From Caproicibacterium amylolyticum (GTDB lineage Bacteria; Bacillota; Clostridia; Oscillospirales; Acutalibacteraceae): a stretch of 64,000 bases of DNA. The stretch is from the NCBI RefSeq assembly GCF_014467055.1, contig NZ_CP060696.1, forward strand, positions 496,001 through 560,000, given 5' to 3'. Position numbers and translations under genes: made by a program. Numbering within the stretch: position 1 is the first letter of the stretch; every line of letters begins with the position of its first letter. Below, in pieces: positions 45,246 through 54,567 of the stretch. Below the pieces are notes generated by a model that saw nothing but the letters and a program-made list of their open reading frames with translations, was not told where the DNA came from and did no database searches.

Positions 45246-45398
45246 ATGAAATTTTTAATTACCGCTGCCGCAGTACAAAATGTTATTGCAAGAGCAGCTG
45301 AAACTTACCATAGAAATACAGAATTGATGATTCTGCTGTTTGGCATCATTTTGGCCGTTACAATCGTTTTGCTGATTGCCGGCAGAAAAAAATCATGA
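45246..45398 (+). CDS. Small single-pass membrane peptide after mgtA (uncharacterised)
   Basis: 50 aa, too short for most gene callers. The peptide has an N-terminal amphipathic region (MKFLITAAAVQNVIARAAET), then one membrane helix (LMILLFGIILAVTIVLLIAG) and the basic end RKKS. GGGAGGGGC precedes the ATG by about 6 bases and the gene begins 13 bases after the mgtA stop. A terminator follows directly, so it is clearly co-transcribed with the transporter. Small membrane peptides that steady or destroy MgtA (MgtS, MgtR) are known in enteric bacteria; this one has no visible similarity to them and a like role is only a guess. Confidence 0.75.
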   Translation: MKFLITAAAVQNVIARAAETYHRNTELMILLFGIILAVTIVLLIAGRKKS

Positions 45399-45431
45399 AA
45401 AAAGATGCTCTTTGTGACCAGGCAAATTACA

Positions 45432-45481
45432 CCCTGACCATAACAGTATTTTATACTGAATCATGGCTAGGGCGCTTTTTT
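45432..45481 (+). terminator. Terminator of the mgtA copy 2 unit
   Basis: CCCTGACCAT pairs (two mismatches) with ATGGCTAGGG, with an inner CAGTAT/ATACTG stem and a T-run after GCGC. Confidence 0.7.
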
Positions 45482-45497
45482 ACCTGCCTTTTCATCA

Positions 45498-47174
45498 TCA
45501 CTGCTGATTTTCTTGTTGTGTTAGTTTTTCGCCGCCCATGTCATACCAGCGCTGTACAAAGGTATCAAAGTATGTAATCGGCTGATTGCCAATAATTATA
45601 TTTAAAAAGGCTTCTTTTTCAAGTTCAGCGAGCTCGGAGGGAATTGCTGTGTTGGTGGCGGAGGTTTGCTTATTTACGTAAGTGACTTTGTTGTTTAGCA
45701 GCAGCTTAACCGCTGTAATGCGGGAGGTGAAAGCTGCCCAGGAGGTTGGCTGCTTGACCTTTTGCGAAAGGTAGGTATTGCAGCTTTTATAGTACGCACG
45801 CTCCACCATATTCAGACTGGTTTGCGGGGAGGAACCATTCAGCACAGAAAGAATATGGTTGGTAGTCCGTGTGACAGCGTCGCTGTAGTCACAGTTTAGC
45901 ACCAGCGGTGTTGCAGTTGGGTCAACATTTTCGGAAAAATAGGTTTGCAGCTCTGAAACCGCAGGGTCCTGATATCGTGCGTAGTCATACAGTGTACTCA
46001 TAATTTTCATGACGATTTCCGGATGATTGTAATTTTTGCGGACTACGATATATTTGGGGGATGCTGCCGGCAGACAGACGCGAACCGTACCGTCTGAACC
46101 GGTAGGCAGCAGGTAAGGCACCCATTGGGCGGAAGGATTTTTCTGCATGCTTTGAATCAACGGATTGTTCGGTGCCCACCACCAGCCGAACAGTGCGCCG
46201 GTTTTTCCCGCGGCTACCAGTGCGGCGGCATTATCATTGGTACGCAGCATAAAATCCGGGTCGATGATTCCGTCGCGGTACCATTCATGCAGCAGGGCAA
46301 GTGCCTTGCGCGTGTTCTGCGTTACAGAGCCGTATACTTTTCCCCCACTTTTATCCTGAATCCACTTTTTGGGGTAAGAGTCAAACTGTGCAAACAGCGG
46401 GTCAAGTGAATAACAAGTGGAGGGGTTGCCAACTAAGTCTGAGTCACACACCAGTCCCACGTTGTTGTCCAAACCATTTTTCCCTGGGTCTTTCTCTACA
46501 AACGCCTGAATGATTTTCTTGGCATCCGCAAGTGTTTTGGGTGCGGAAAGCCCCAGCTTGTCCATCCAGTCCTTGCGCAGCCACAGAAAATTGGGACCGC
46601 TGTACACATCTGTTTCCGGCAGTGCCATGATTTTTCCGTTGAAGGTTACGGAATCGATCAGACCGTCGTAACTGTTGTAAATTTCACGCAGCCGGGGGCT
46701 GGCGCAATGCTTAAAGGCATCCGTCAGGTTGGCGACAAGGTCGTTTTGTATCATGGTGATTAAAAACTTGCGGCTGTTTACCAGCATGACATCCGGCAGG
46801 TCCTGATTGGCAACGGAAAGCTCCACTTCGGCTTCATAATTGTCGCTGTCCGTTACTTCAAAAGTATCTTTGTTTTGAATGTTTAGCTTCTTTTTCAGGT
46901 AACGGGTATAGGCATTGTTTTCATAGGTGCTACCGGCAGGCATATTGGAATTGTTGCCGCTGCACATTTTGCCAAGGGTATAAGTAACTGTTTGCGGATA
47001 AGGGGAAAAGGGAGCCGATTTTGCGGTTTCCCAGCTGCTCTTTTTCAGGGCAGGCGGTGCGGAAGAAGACACGGAGTTGGAGGCTGTGCCGCCGCTTCCA
47101 CATCCGGCTAAAATACCGGAGAGCAGAGAAACAGTCAGCAGGCAGGCCGCAAGGCGATAGGTGGGTTTCATCAT
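45498..47174 (-). CDS. Extracellular sugar-binding lipoprotein (LplA/LipO-like), orphan
   Basis: 558 aa. Lipoprotein signal LLTVSLLSGILAGC, then a body typical of the large family-1 binding proteins: DNYEAEVELSVANQDLPDVM, LPETDVYSGPNFLWLRKDW and GALFGWWWAPNN. Such proteins serve complex polysaccharide importers with YtcP/YteP-type permeases, but no permease gene follows here. It is the last gene of a YesN-YesM-binding protein unit and may feed a transporter encoded elsewhere or help the kinase sense its ligand. Its first ATG overlaps the kinase stop; GGAGGAGC is the ribosome site. Confidence 0.88.
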   Translation of the reverse strand: MMKPTYRLAACLLTVSLLSGILAGCGSGGTASNSVSSSAPPALKKSSWETAKSAPFSPYPQTVTYTLGKMCSGNNSNMPAGSTYENNAYTRYLKKKLNIQNKDTFEVTDSDNYEAEVELSVANQDLPDVMLVNSRKFLITMIQNDLVANLTDAFKHCASPRLREIYNSYDGLIDSVTFNGKIMALPETDVYSGPNFLWLRKDWMDKLGLSAPKTLADAKKIIQAFVEKDPGKNGLDNNVGLVCDSDLVGNPSTCYSLDPLFAQFDSYPKKWIQDKSGGKVYGSVTQNTRKALALLHEWYRDGIIDPDFMLRTNDNAAALVAAGKTGALFGWWWAPNNPLIQSMQKNPSAQWVPYLLPTGSDGTVRVCLPAASPKYIVVRKNYNHPEIVMKIMSTLYDYARYQDPAVSELQTYFSENVDPTATPLVLNCDYSDAVTRTTNHILSVLNGSSPQTSLNMVERAYYKSCNTYLSQKVKQPTSWAAFTSRITAVKLLLNNKVTYVNKQTSATNTAIPSELAELEKEAFLNIIIGNQPITYFDTFVQRWYDMGGEKLTQQENQQ

Positions 47175-48877
47175 GTTGAAAGCTCCTCCTTTCCGTTTTT
47201 GGGAATGTTAACGGATACCACAGTGCCGCAGCCGGGTGAACTGGAAATTTTCAGCGCATGCGTGCTGCCGTAAAGCATGACAATGCGGTCATTTACGTTT
47301 TTCATACCGTAACCGGTGGTTTCACAGTTAATGATGCTGTCTGCTTTTTCCTGCGTCATGCCGACACCATTGTCCCGTACAGTAAAAACAATGTCACTTT
47401 TCGTTTGCTGTGCAGAAATAGCAAGGCTGCGTTCACCGGTTTCCTTTACGTCCAGCCCGTGTTCCAGTGCATTTTCAACAATGGGCTGTAAAATCAGTTT
47501 GGGCATTGTATACGGATAAACTGCTTCATCAATGTCCCAACTGACGGTGAAATTGTTGTCGTGCATCATCAGTTGAATTTCTAAGTAAGAACGGATATTT
47601 TTTAACTCATCAGCAGCTGTCAGCAGGCTTTTGCCTTTGTTCAGCGTCGTCCGGTAAAACTTTGAAAGGGCAAGGGTAATGCGGCTGATGTCCTTTTCCC
47701 CGGCGGCAAGTGCTTTCCAGTTAATCATAGACAGGGTGTTGTACAGAAAATGCGGGTTTATCTGTGACTGCAGTGCTTTCAGCTCTGCCTCTTTTTGCGC
47801 CAGCTGGCTTTCGTAGACTTGATGAATGAGCTGATCGATTTTAGCAATCATTCTGCGGAAATTTTGAATCATGATGCCGATTTCGTCATTTTCCCGACTG
47901 GTCACAGTGACCTTCATGTTCCCGGTGGAAACAGAAACCATATTCTGCGTCAGCGCTTCAATGCGGCGGGTCATTGTGTGGGAAAGCAGCCGCCCGAAAA
48001 TCAACAGAACCAGCAGGCTGACACCGAGCATAGCCAATGTGCGCGCGGCCGTCAGCTGGGCGGCCGCGGAAAGACTGCTGTTGGTCGTGTAAAGGTAAAC
48101 GTCCCAGTTTAGCCCGTCTATATGGTGCTGTAAGCAGATGCGGCTGGTACGGATGGAGTTGCAAAATTCCTCTTGGCTGGTGGTGAAGCCTTTATCTGCA
48201 GTGCCGGAAACGTACAAAATGTGATTGTCCTGAAAGACTGCAACATCCGCATTTTTTTGCTTCATTTGTACCAATGGCTGCAAAAAGGAATGCATGTCAT
48301 ATTGAATTGTAAGGTAGCTGTTGTTCTGTCCCTGATAATTTGAAACTTTGCAGACAGAGAGCATGGTGTCCTTCTGTGTGCTGTCCAAAATCCACTGAAA
48401 GCCCGGCGCATCCTGCACCAGCCCAAACCATTTTTGTTCTTTGAAAGCGCGCAGCGGCCTTAAAATGCTGCCATAATCGGTTGTGACACCGCTGGAGTAT
48501 ACGGTAATACCTTTCATATCCGTGGCAAAGTAGCGGATGGTGGTTAGCAGCGGCTTCACCGTTTGCGTATACATTTTATACTTTTCATAACGTTCACTGC
48601 CGTCCAGTGCCAGCGCACTGTTTAACCCATCGTTAAAGACAATGTAACGGGCCATCAGGTCGTCCCGTGCAACTTGATTTTCAACAGAGGTGGTGGCCTG
48701 CAGCAGAGAAGTTTTCATGTTGGTTGACTCTTCGTCACCAACAATTTTTTGAAATTCAGTAAAAAGTGTGACACCAAGAATGAAAATGGGAATGATGCCT
48801 GCCAGCATCAGTGCAATGTTCAGTTTCGTCCGGTATTTCGTATCCCGGCATTTTTGGAGCAGCTTATTCGTTTTCAT
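47171..48877 (-). CDS. YesM-type sensor histidine kinase
   Basis: 568 aa from ATG 48877, which overlaps the end of the regulator gene; a longer in-frame opening is ignored. Two membrane helices (about 20-40 and near 290-310) enclose a large extracellular sensor region. HAMP follows, then the His_kinase block QSQINPHFLYNTLSMINWKA with the phospho-His, and an HATPase domain with VENALEHGLD and DNGVGM. YesM kinases usually sense extracellular sugars and act on the adjacent AraC-type regulator. The gene neighbour codes for a sugar-binding lipoprotein, in line with glycan sensing. Confidence 0.93.
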   Translation of the reverse strand: MKTNKLLQKCRDTKYRTKLNIALMLAGIIPIFILGVTLFTEFQKIVGDEESTNMKTSLLQATTSVENQVARDDLMARYIVFNDGLNSALALDGSERYEKYKMYTQTVKPLLTTIRYFATDMKGITVYSSGVTTDYGSILRPLRAFKEQKWFGLVQDAPGFQWILDSTQKDTMLSVCKVSNYQGQNNSYLTIQYDMHSFLQPLVQMKQKNADVAVFQDNHILYVSGTADKGFTTSQEEFCNSIRTSRICLQHHIDGLNWDVYLYTTNSSLSAAAQLTAARTLAMLGVSLLVLLIFGRLLSHTMTRRIEALTQNMVSVSTGNMKVTVTSRENDEIGIMIQNFRRMIAKIDQLIHQVYESQLAQKEAELKALQSQINPHFLYNTLSMINWKALAAGEKDISRITLALSKFYRTTLNKGKSLLTAADELKNIRSYLEIQLMMHDNNFTVSWDIDEAVYPYTMPKLILQPIVENALEHGLDVKETGERSLAISAQQTKSDIVFTVRDNGVGMTQEKADSIINCETTGYGMKNVNDRIVMLYGSTHALKISSSPGCGTVVSVNIPKNGKEELST

Positions 48878-50384
48878 TTTCTGCCATCCTGAAGCGGTGC
48901 GGACTGGTTCCGAAATGTTCCCGGAAACGTTTGCAGAAATAAGAAACGTTTGTAAATCCGGTTTTCTGACAGACCTGCACAATTTTCATATTGGTGGTTT
49001 CCAAAAGGCACTTTGCCTGTGCCAGCCGATAGGCACGTATGTAGGAATTTAGGTTTTGTCCGGTTTCCTTTTTAAAGATAACGCTGAGGTAGCCCGGCGA
49101 GAGATAGACTTTTTCTGCAAGTGCTTCAACACTTAAATCTTCATCATAGTGCTGTGAAATGTAAGCTTTCACCATGTTGACATCTGCACGGGCGCTGTCC
49201 TGGCCAATTCTGCTATTCCTCTCATAGGCGCAGATGCTCTGGTGCAGCAGCGCACAAACCTGCGGCAGCGTTTTGGCGCGGTAAAGTTCCTCCAGTACAG
49301 CGCTGCGGCTGTCAGAATCAGTAGCAGAAGTATTCCAGAGAAGGTGCAGGGTGGTGGAAGCTGAGAATTTATCGGCCGCATTGACGGGCATGTCTACGGT
49401 TTCTAAAAAGCTGCTGCGCATATCGTAAAAACTTTTCCACAGCAGTGCAACGTCGCCGCGGCGTGCACTTTCCTGCAGCTGTTCAAACATCTGGGTCAGC
49501 AGTGCTTTGTCCGGATGAACAGGTTTTGCTGCTGCTTCCAGCTGCAGCAGATGACTGTCCGAATCAGCATTGCTGCCTAGCAGCCGCACCAGTCCGCGAA
49601 ATGTTTTTGTCAGTTCCTCTGGGCCGGAAAGCTGTCCGCTGAAGGCTAATAAAACTGGCTGACCGCTGCGCTTTTCCAGGTACTGCTGTGCAGTCTGTGC
49701 GAGCATCCGGCGGCTGCAGGGAAACGGCTGCCCCAGCAGAAAAGCAGCCCGTGTGTCCTGCAAAACCAATGAATAAACCAAGCAGTGCAGGCTTTGCTGA
49801 AAATCCGTCTCACGAAACCACTGTTGGTCTTCTGCAAAAATCGGTGCGCTGCTTTCTGCCACAAACAGGCAGCTGCAGTTTTGCCACAGTGAAATATCTG
49901 CGAATTCTCCGGCTTTCTGCAAATCGGCCGCCGTGCCCTGGCGCAGGTACTGCTGCAGGTAATAGTTGCTTTCAATTTTGTAAAGCTGTTTTTTTACTTC
50001 CAGCAGTTTTTTTCGTTCTGTCACATTTGCGGTTACCCGTTCCATCGCTTCCCGAAATTCTTCCGGATCAACCGGCTTCAGTACATAATCCGAAACGCCG
50101 TATTGAATGGCCTGCTTTGCAAAGGCAAAATCGTTGTATCCGCTGAAAATGATGATTTGCAGTTCTTTTTGCAGCCTTTTGGATTCTTTTGACAGTTCCA
50201 GACCGTTCATAAAGGGCATCTTGATGTCGGTGAGCAGAATATCAAAGGAAATCTGCTGCAAAAGGGCAACCGCATTTTTGCCGTTTTCTGCTTCGTAGAT
50301 TTCAAAATTTTCATCCAGTTCCCGCAGCAGAAAGCAAATTCCGTTCCGTCCAACTTTTTCATCATCCACAACAAGCACCCGCAC
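48864..50384 (-). CDS. YesN-type response regulator (receiver plus AraC DNA-binding domain)
   Basis: 506 aa from GTG 50384 with AAGGAGGT 8-9 bases before it; the longer in-frame ATG opening has no support. The receiver starts VRVLVVDDEK, with phospho-acceptor Asp53 in LLTDIKMPFMNG and the conserved Lys in YVLKPVDPEE. A long middle region of uncertain fold (about 150-390) leads to two AraC helix-turn-helices, ending in GFTNVSYFCKRFREHFGTSP. It is paired with the following kinase gene (overlap 14 bases). Likely targets are local sugar-uptake genes, possibly the maltodextrin operon immediately upstream. Confidence 0.94.
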   Translation of the reverse strand: MRVLVVDDEKVGRNGICFLLRELDENFEIYEAENGKNAVALLQQISFDILLTDIKMPFMNGLELSKESKRLQKELQIIIFSGYNDFAFAKQAIQYGVSDYVLKPVDPEEFREAMERVTANVTERKKLLEVKKQLYKIESNYYLQQYLRQGTAADLQKAGEFADISLWQNCSCLFVAESSAPIFAEDQQWFRETDFQQSLHCLVYSLVLQDTRAAFLLGQPFPCSRRMLAQTAQQYLEKRSGQPVLLAFSGQLSGPEELTKTFRGLVRLLGSNADSDSHLLQLEAAAKPVHPDKALLTQMFEQLQESARRGDVALLWKSFYDMRSSFLETVDMPVNAADKFSASTTLHLLWNTSATDSDSRSAVLEELYRAKTLPQVCALLHQSICAYERNSRIGQDSARADVNMVKAYISQHYDEDLSVEALAEKVYLSPGYLSVIFKKETGQNLNSYIRAYRLAQAKCLLETTNMKIVQVCQKTGFTNVSYFCKRFREHFGTSPHRFRMAENENE

Positions 50385-50486
50385 TGTACAGACCTCCTTG
50401 GCTTTACTGTTGGCATTTAAAGCGTATTGAATCCACAAAATTATAGCACATTCTTTGAAATTTTTCACTAATAATTAAATGAATAC

Positions 50487-50517
50487 AAAAAAATCCCGCT
50501 CCTGGTAAGGAACGGGA
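50487..50517 (-). terminator. Terminator of the maltodextrin operon
   Basis: On the minus strand TCCCGTTCC and GGAGCGGGA form a hairpin followed by seven T, just after the alpha-amylase stop. Confidence 0.88.
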
Positions 50518-50552
50518 CGATGGGAGGAAGCTGTATATTGAAAAAAGGTAGC

Positions 50553-52166
50553 TCAGCTGAGAACGGCAATGCTCCTTGCGGGCATTGTCAGCTCGATTCC
50601 CTGCTGCCGGACTTGGTCGCCGCCGGTCACGAGAGAATCCCTCAGCTGAAGGTTCTTGTAGGCATCGCTGTTCAGCGAAACGCCGGTGCTGCTTTTGCTG
50701 AAATTATAAAGAATGTAGCAGGAGGACTGCCGCCACGTTTTTTGAATGGCACTGACGCAGCCTTTGGAAAGACCGTTTGCCACAGTGACTTTGCCGCGGG
50801 GGATTTCCGGGTACTTCGCGCGCAGGGCAATCGCCTGTTTGTAGTATTGGTATACGGAGGAAGCATTGTCCTTTTGCTCTTCGTAGCTGCCAAACGGGTG
50901 CTGCGGCACGGTGCAGTCAGGCGGCGGCTGGGTAACGCCGTCGGTTCCTTTGGCGTTCCAGTACATAGGGGCGCGTTTGTTGGGGTCGGTGCCGGAGCCT
51001 TTCATGCCGAGTTCCTCGCCGTAGTAAACAAACGCGCTGCCGCTCATCAACAGATTCATGGCGCCGGCCATTTTGCAGCGTGCCTCATCGCCGTTTACAA
51101 ACCCGGCTATGCGGCCGACGTCGTGATTGCTTAAAAACGGTGCGTCAATCATTTTGGGGTTGGACTGCGTGAGCAGGTTTTGCACCGTCACCAGATTTTT
51201 GCCGTATTTCTGGATGGTGTCCTCGTTGCCGTTGCAGTTGACCGTACGGATAATCTGGCCGTCATTGTTACCGTAGGGATAGTTAAAGATGCTGTCAATG
51301 CCGCTTTTGTAGTAGTCCTGGATTGTTGGAAGCGTATCCCAAACCTCGGCCACCAAATAGGCATTTTTACTGCAGCTTTTCACATAATTTGTGAACCAGT
51401 GCAGTACCTCAACGTTTTTTTCCGTATTGCCGCTGAAATATTCTTTAGCGGCATCCAGTCGGAAGCCGTCAGCGCCTTTGTTAAGCCAGAAGGAAGCGGC
51501 CTTTTCCATTTCCTTGCGCACAGCGGTGCTGCTAAGGTTGAGGTCCGGCATGTTGGCGGAGAAAACGCCCTCATAAGCCCAATCCGTTCCCTCAACAGGA
51601 CGGTCGTTTGCCTGCGGGTTAGCCGCTAAGTGAAAGTTGTAGTATCCAACATAGGGGCATTTCTGCAAATCCGGCTGTGCGCCTTTGGGCAGTGTTTTCA
51701 AGTACGCAACCGCTTTTTGAAACCACGGATGCTCACTGGAGGTGTGGTTCATTACAAAGTCCAGAATTACGCGAATCCCCTTTTTATGGCAGGCGGCGGC
51801 AAATGCTTCAAAGTCCTGCATGGTGCCGTACTGCGGGTCAATGCTGCAGTAGTCGGTCACGTCATATTTGTGGTAGCTGGGGCTTTTGCAGATGGGCATC
51901 AGCCAAAGTCCGGTAAAGCCGGTGTCCGAAAGGTAGGGCAGCTTTTGAGTCAGACCTTTTAGGTCACCGATGCCGTCCCCGTTGCCGTCACAATAGGAAC
52001 GGACGAACACTTCACAGTAGGTGCGGTAGTTGTCATCAATCACGGCCGGCTTTGTGTCCGCGGTTTTTGAGGTGCATCCTGCGCAGCTGCAGGCACACAA
52101 CGAACCTGCCAGCACTGCACACAGTGTTCTTCTCAGTGTCATTAGAAATCCTGTGTTCTTTTTCAT
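50553..52166 (-). CDS. Secreted GH13 alpha-amylase lipoprotein
   Basis: 537 aa from ATG 52166 (AAAGGGAT upstream). A type-II signal ends at a Cys in CACSCAGC, so the enzyme is probably a surface lipoprotein. GH13 regions: DFVMNHTS, GFRLDAAKEYF (nucleophile Asp), VAEVWD (acid/base Glu) and FLSNHD. The short C-terminal beta-domain ends SIAVLS. It starts VFVRSYCDGNGDGIGDLKGL, the calcium-loop-like opening of this subfamily. It should cut starch or maltodextrins at the cell surface and feed the transporter encoded just upstream, from which it is separated by 2 bases. Confidence 0.94.
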   Translation of the reverse strand: MKKNTGFLMTLRRTLCAVLAGSLCACSCAGCTSKTADTKPAVIDDNYRTYCEVFVRSYCDGNGDGIGDLKGLTQKLPYLSDTGFTGLWLMPICKSPSYHKYDVTDYCSIDPQYGTMQDFEAFAAACHKKGIRVILDFVMNHTSSEHPWFQKAVAYLKTLPKGAQPDLQKCPYVGYYNFHLAANPQANDRPVEGTDWAYEGVFSANMPDLNLSSTAVRKEMEKAASFWLNKGADGFRLDAAKEYFSGNTEKNVEVLHWFTNYVKSCSKNAYLVAEVWDTLPTIQDYYKSGIDSIFNYPYGNNDGQIIRTVNCNGNEDTIQKYGKNLVTVQNLLTQSNPKMIDAPFLSNHDVGRIAGFVNGDEARCKMAGAMNLLMSGSAFVYYGEELGMKGSGTDPNKRAPMYWNAKGTDGVTQPPPDCTVPQHPFGSYEEQKDNASSVYQYYKQAIALRAKYPEIPRGKVTVANGLSKGCVSAIQKTWRQSSCYILYNFSKSSTGVSLNSDAYKNLQLRDSLVTGGDQVRQQGIELTMPARSIAVLS

Positions 52167-52168
52167 GG

Positions 52169-53029
52169 TTATCCCTTTACCGCGCCGGTCAGCCCCTCGG
52201 TGTAGTACCGTTGGACAAATAGGAACAGGATGGCGATGGGGATGGATACGCACACTGCACCGGCGGCAAAACAGGTGTACCAGTTATCAATGTTTTCTTT
52301 CTCAAGCATTTTCCACAGGCCAATCGCAACTGTGTAGTAATCGGCGTTGGCGCGGCAGATAACCTTGGCAAAAATGAAGTCCAGCCACGGTGCCAGAAAG
52401 CTTTGTATGACTGTGTAAACAATAATAGGTTTGCTCAGTGGGATGGTAATACGGGTAAAGACGTTCCAGCGTGTGCAGCCATCCAAGTAGCCTGCTTCGT
52501 CCAGTGTTTTCGGAATTGTGTCGAAAAAGCCCTTGGCTATGTAAAACGTAAGCCCGGCACCACCCGAATAAACCAGAATCAGTGCCACACGAATCATGGA
52601 ACCCTCCGAAAGGCCAACTGCCTTTAAAATGAAGTATACGGCAATCATGGACATAAATCCGGGGAACATGGTCAGCACCATGGCAACATTCATAAAGGGT
52701 TTGCGCATGCGAAAGCGCAGCCGTGACATGCAGTACGCAATGGAAAGAATAAAGAAGGTGGAAATAATGCAGGAAAAAATGGCAATAATCAGCGTGTTTG
52801 CAAACATACGCGGGAAATTGAGCACCTGCGTGTCGGTAAACAGCTTTACATAGTTTGCGGTTGTGTAGCTTTTCGGGAAGAAGGTGGAAATGTAGGAGCC
52901 TTTTTCGGCGCGGAAGCTGGTCATAACAATCCAAAAGATTGGGAACACCCAAATAACCGCCAAAATGGCAAGAATAATATGTACAATCGAATTGGTTACG
53001 TGCTTTTTTATGCTGCGTTTTTTCTTCAT
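52169..53029 (-). CDS. Maltodextrin ABC transporter permease (MalG type)
   Basis: 286 aa with six membrane segments. The EAA loop TLDEAGYLDGCTRWNVFTRI and the ending EGLTGAVKG are typical of MalG. The start overlaps the MalF-type stop by one base. With the MalF-type permease, binding protein and surface amylase it forms a maltodextrin uptake operon. No ATPase gene is present, so an MsmX-like ATPase from elsewhere is expected. Confidence 0.94.
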   Translation of the reverse strand: MKKKRSIKKHVTNSIVHIILAILAVIWVFPIFWIVMTSFRAEKGSYISTFFPKSYTTANYVKLFTDTQVLNFPRMFANTLIIAIFSCIISTFFILSIAYCMSRLRFRMRKPFMNVAMVLTMFPGFMSMIAVYFILKAVGLSEGSMIRVALILVYSGGAGLTFYIAKGFFDTIPKTLDEAGYLDGCTRWNVFTRITIPLSKPIIVYTVIQSFLAPWLDFIFAKVICRANADYYTVAIGLWKMLEKENIDNWYTCFAAGAVCVSIPIAILFLFVQRYYTEGLTGAVKG

Positions 53030-54426
53030 TACTGGAAAGCCTCCTCATTGTTGTAGGAGCCGCTTCTGCGGTAGGTAATCAGGGATACGACCATCATAAC
53101 CACAAAGGTCAGAATGCCGATGACCGAGGCAAGGTTGTAGTATTGCTGGTCAACGGTCAGCTTGTAAAGCCAGGTGACCAGCAGGTCGGTCTTGCCGGCA
53201 GTGTAGCCAACCGGTGTCGGGTCGCCGCCGGAGAGCAGGTAGATGACATTGAAGTTGTTGATGTTGCCGGTAAAGGTCATGATTAGGTAGGGTGTGGTGA
53301 CGAACAGCATATAGGGCAGTGTGATCTTAAAGAAAATGACAACACTGCTGGCACCGTCCACTTTGGCTGCCTCGTACAGTTCCTTTGGAATGTTCTGCAA
53401 AATTCCGGTGACCTGAAGCAGCGTAAACGGAATGCCGACCCACAGATTGATAATAATCACCGTAAGGCGTGACCAGGTGGCATCCGTAAAAAACGGAAGC
53501 GGGCTGCTGATAAGCCCGGCGTTCTGCAGCAGTACATTCACTGCACCGCCCGGCTGCAGCATGGTGCGCATAATCAGCAGGGAAACAAACTGTGGAATCG
53601 CAATGGAAAGTACAAAGCAGAAACGCCAGAAGGCTTTAAAGCGGGTATCCTTGCGGTTAATTACGATTGCCAATATCATGCCGAGAATGTAGTTTAAGAA
53701 CGTTGCGGCTACTGCCCATACCAGCGTCCAGCCGAGCACAGACCAGAAGGTTTGGCCGATGGTACCGCTGGAATTCAGCACGGTGCTAAAGTTTTTCAGC
53801 CCGACCCAATCAAACAGGATAAGGTGGTCGCCCTCTTTGCTGTAGTTGGTAAAGGCCATGCAAATCATAAAGACCAGCGGCAGCAGGGTAAAGGCAAAGA
53901 TGCCGGCCAGTGGCAGCGGCATAAGCAGTTTGTGCAGGTTCCTGTCAAACAAGTCACGTACATCTTCTGTAAAAGTGCTGATGTGTTTGTTATGTTCCTG
54001 CTGATACTGTGCTTTATAACTGCTTTTTACAGAAGAAGCCCAAAATAAAGCGAATAGAATAATGATTGCTACACTGGCAACGCCGTAAAGTAAAATCAGC
54101 AGCGAATTATCGCCTGCAGTATACTCATAGATGCCCTTTGCTTCATTCCATACCTTTTGCTGGGCCTTTCCACCAAGCGAGGGCAGCATGAAGATGCAGT
54201 GCAGGCCGTTCGCAATCAAAAACCAGATGAAGCCCACTTCTGCGCAAAGATAGATAAGTCCCTTAACAATCCGGCGATGCATCAGGTTGCCAAAGCCCAT
54301 GACCAGAAAAGAAACGCGTGTTTTCCAGTCCCCATTGCAAGCCGCGTTTTTCAGCGTTATGGGTGCTGCAGACATGGATTCTTTAGAGCGCATAAGCGGC
54401 AGTGCTGCTGCAGAAACTTTTTCCAC
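53029..54426 (-). CDS. Maltodextrin ABC transporter permease (MalF type)
   Basis: 465 aa from GTG 54426, chosen because GGAGGAAATC lies just before it; the longer ATG frame has no ribosome site. An N-terminal extension with two membrane helices (VKGLIYLCAEVGFIWFLIA and LLILLYGVASVAIIILFAL) precedes the six-helix core, as in MalF/GanP-type proteins. The EAA loop is LYEAAKVDGASSVVIFFKIT. The tail is short and ends NNEEAFQ. The operon context (surface amylase) implies maltodextrin transport. Confidence 0.93.
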   Translation of the reverse strand: MEKVSAAALPLMRSKESMSAAPITLKNAACNGDWKTRVSFLVMGFGNLMHRRIVKGLIYLCAEVGFIWFLIANGLHCIFMLPSLGGKAQQKVWNEAKGIYEYTAGDNSLLILLYGVASVAIIILFALFWASSVKSSYKAQYQQEHNKHISTFTEDVRDLFDRNLHKLLMPLPLAGIFAFTLLPLVFMICMAFTNYSKEGDHLILFDWVGLKNFSTVLNSSGTIGQTFWSVLGWTLVWAVAATFLNYILGMILAIVINRKDTRFKAFWRFCFVLSIAIPQFVSLLIMRTMLQPGGAVNVLLQNAGLISSPLPFFTDATWSRLTVIIINLWVGIPFTLLQVTGILQNIPKELYEAAKVDGASSVVIFFKITLPYMLFVTTPYLIMTFTGNINNFNVIYLLSGGDPTPVGYTAGKTDLLVTWLYKLTVDQQYYNLASVIGILTFVVMMVVSLITYRRSGSYNNEEAFQ

Positions 54427-54486
54427 AATGATTTCCTCCGTTCTGTGCAGCTGCCGGGATTTCCGCAGACAGCTGCCAAATATGAA

Positions 54487-54522
54487 TTTAAAAAATGCCG
54501 GCCGGAATTTCCGACCAGCATC
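54487..54522 (-). terminator. Intra-operon hairpin after the maltodextrin-binding protein gene
   Basis: On the minus strand TGCTGGTCGG pairs (with G-T pairs) with CCGGCCGGCA, followed by six T. It probably makes the binding protein mRNA more abundant than that of the permeases. Confidence 0.7.
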
Positions 54523-54567
54523 GAATGAAAATATAAGAGAGTTTACAGCCAATGCAGTCAGCAGAAA

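Noticed and set aside
45395..45577. 60-aa frame after the small mgtA-linked peptide
   Set aside because: It starts on an ATGA overlap but runs through the terminator hairpin and into the convergent gene, so it is probably spurious.
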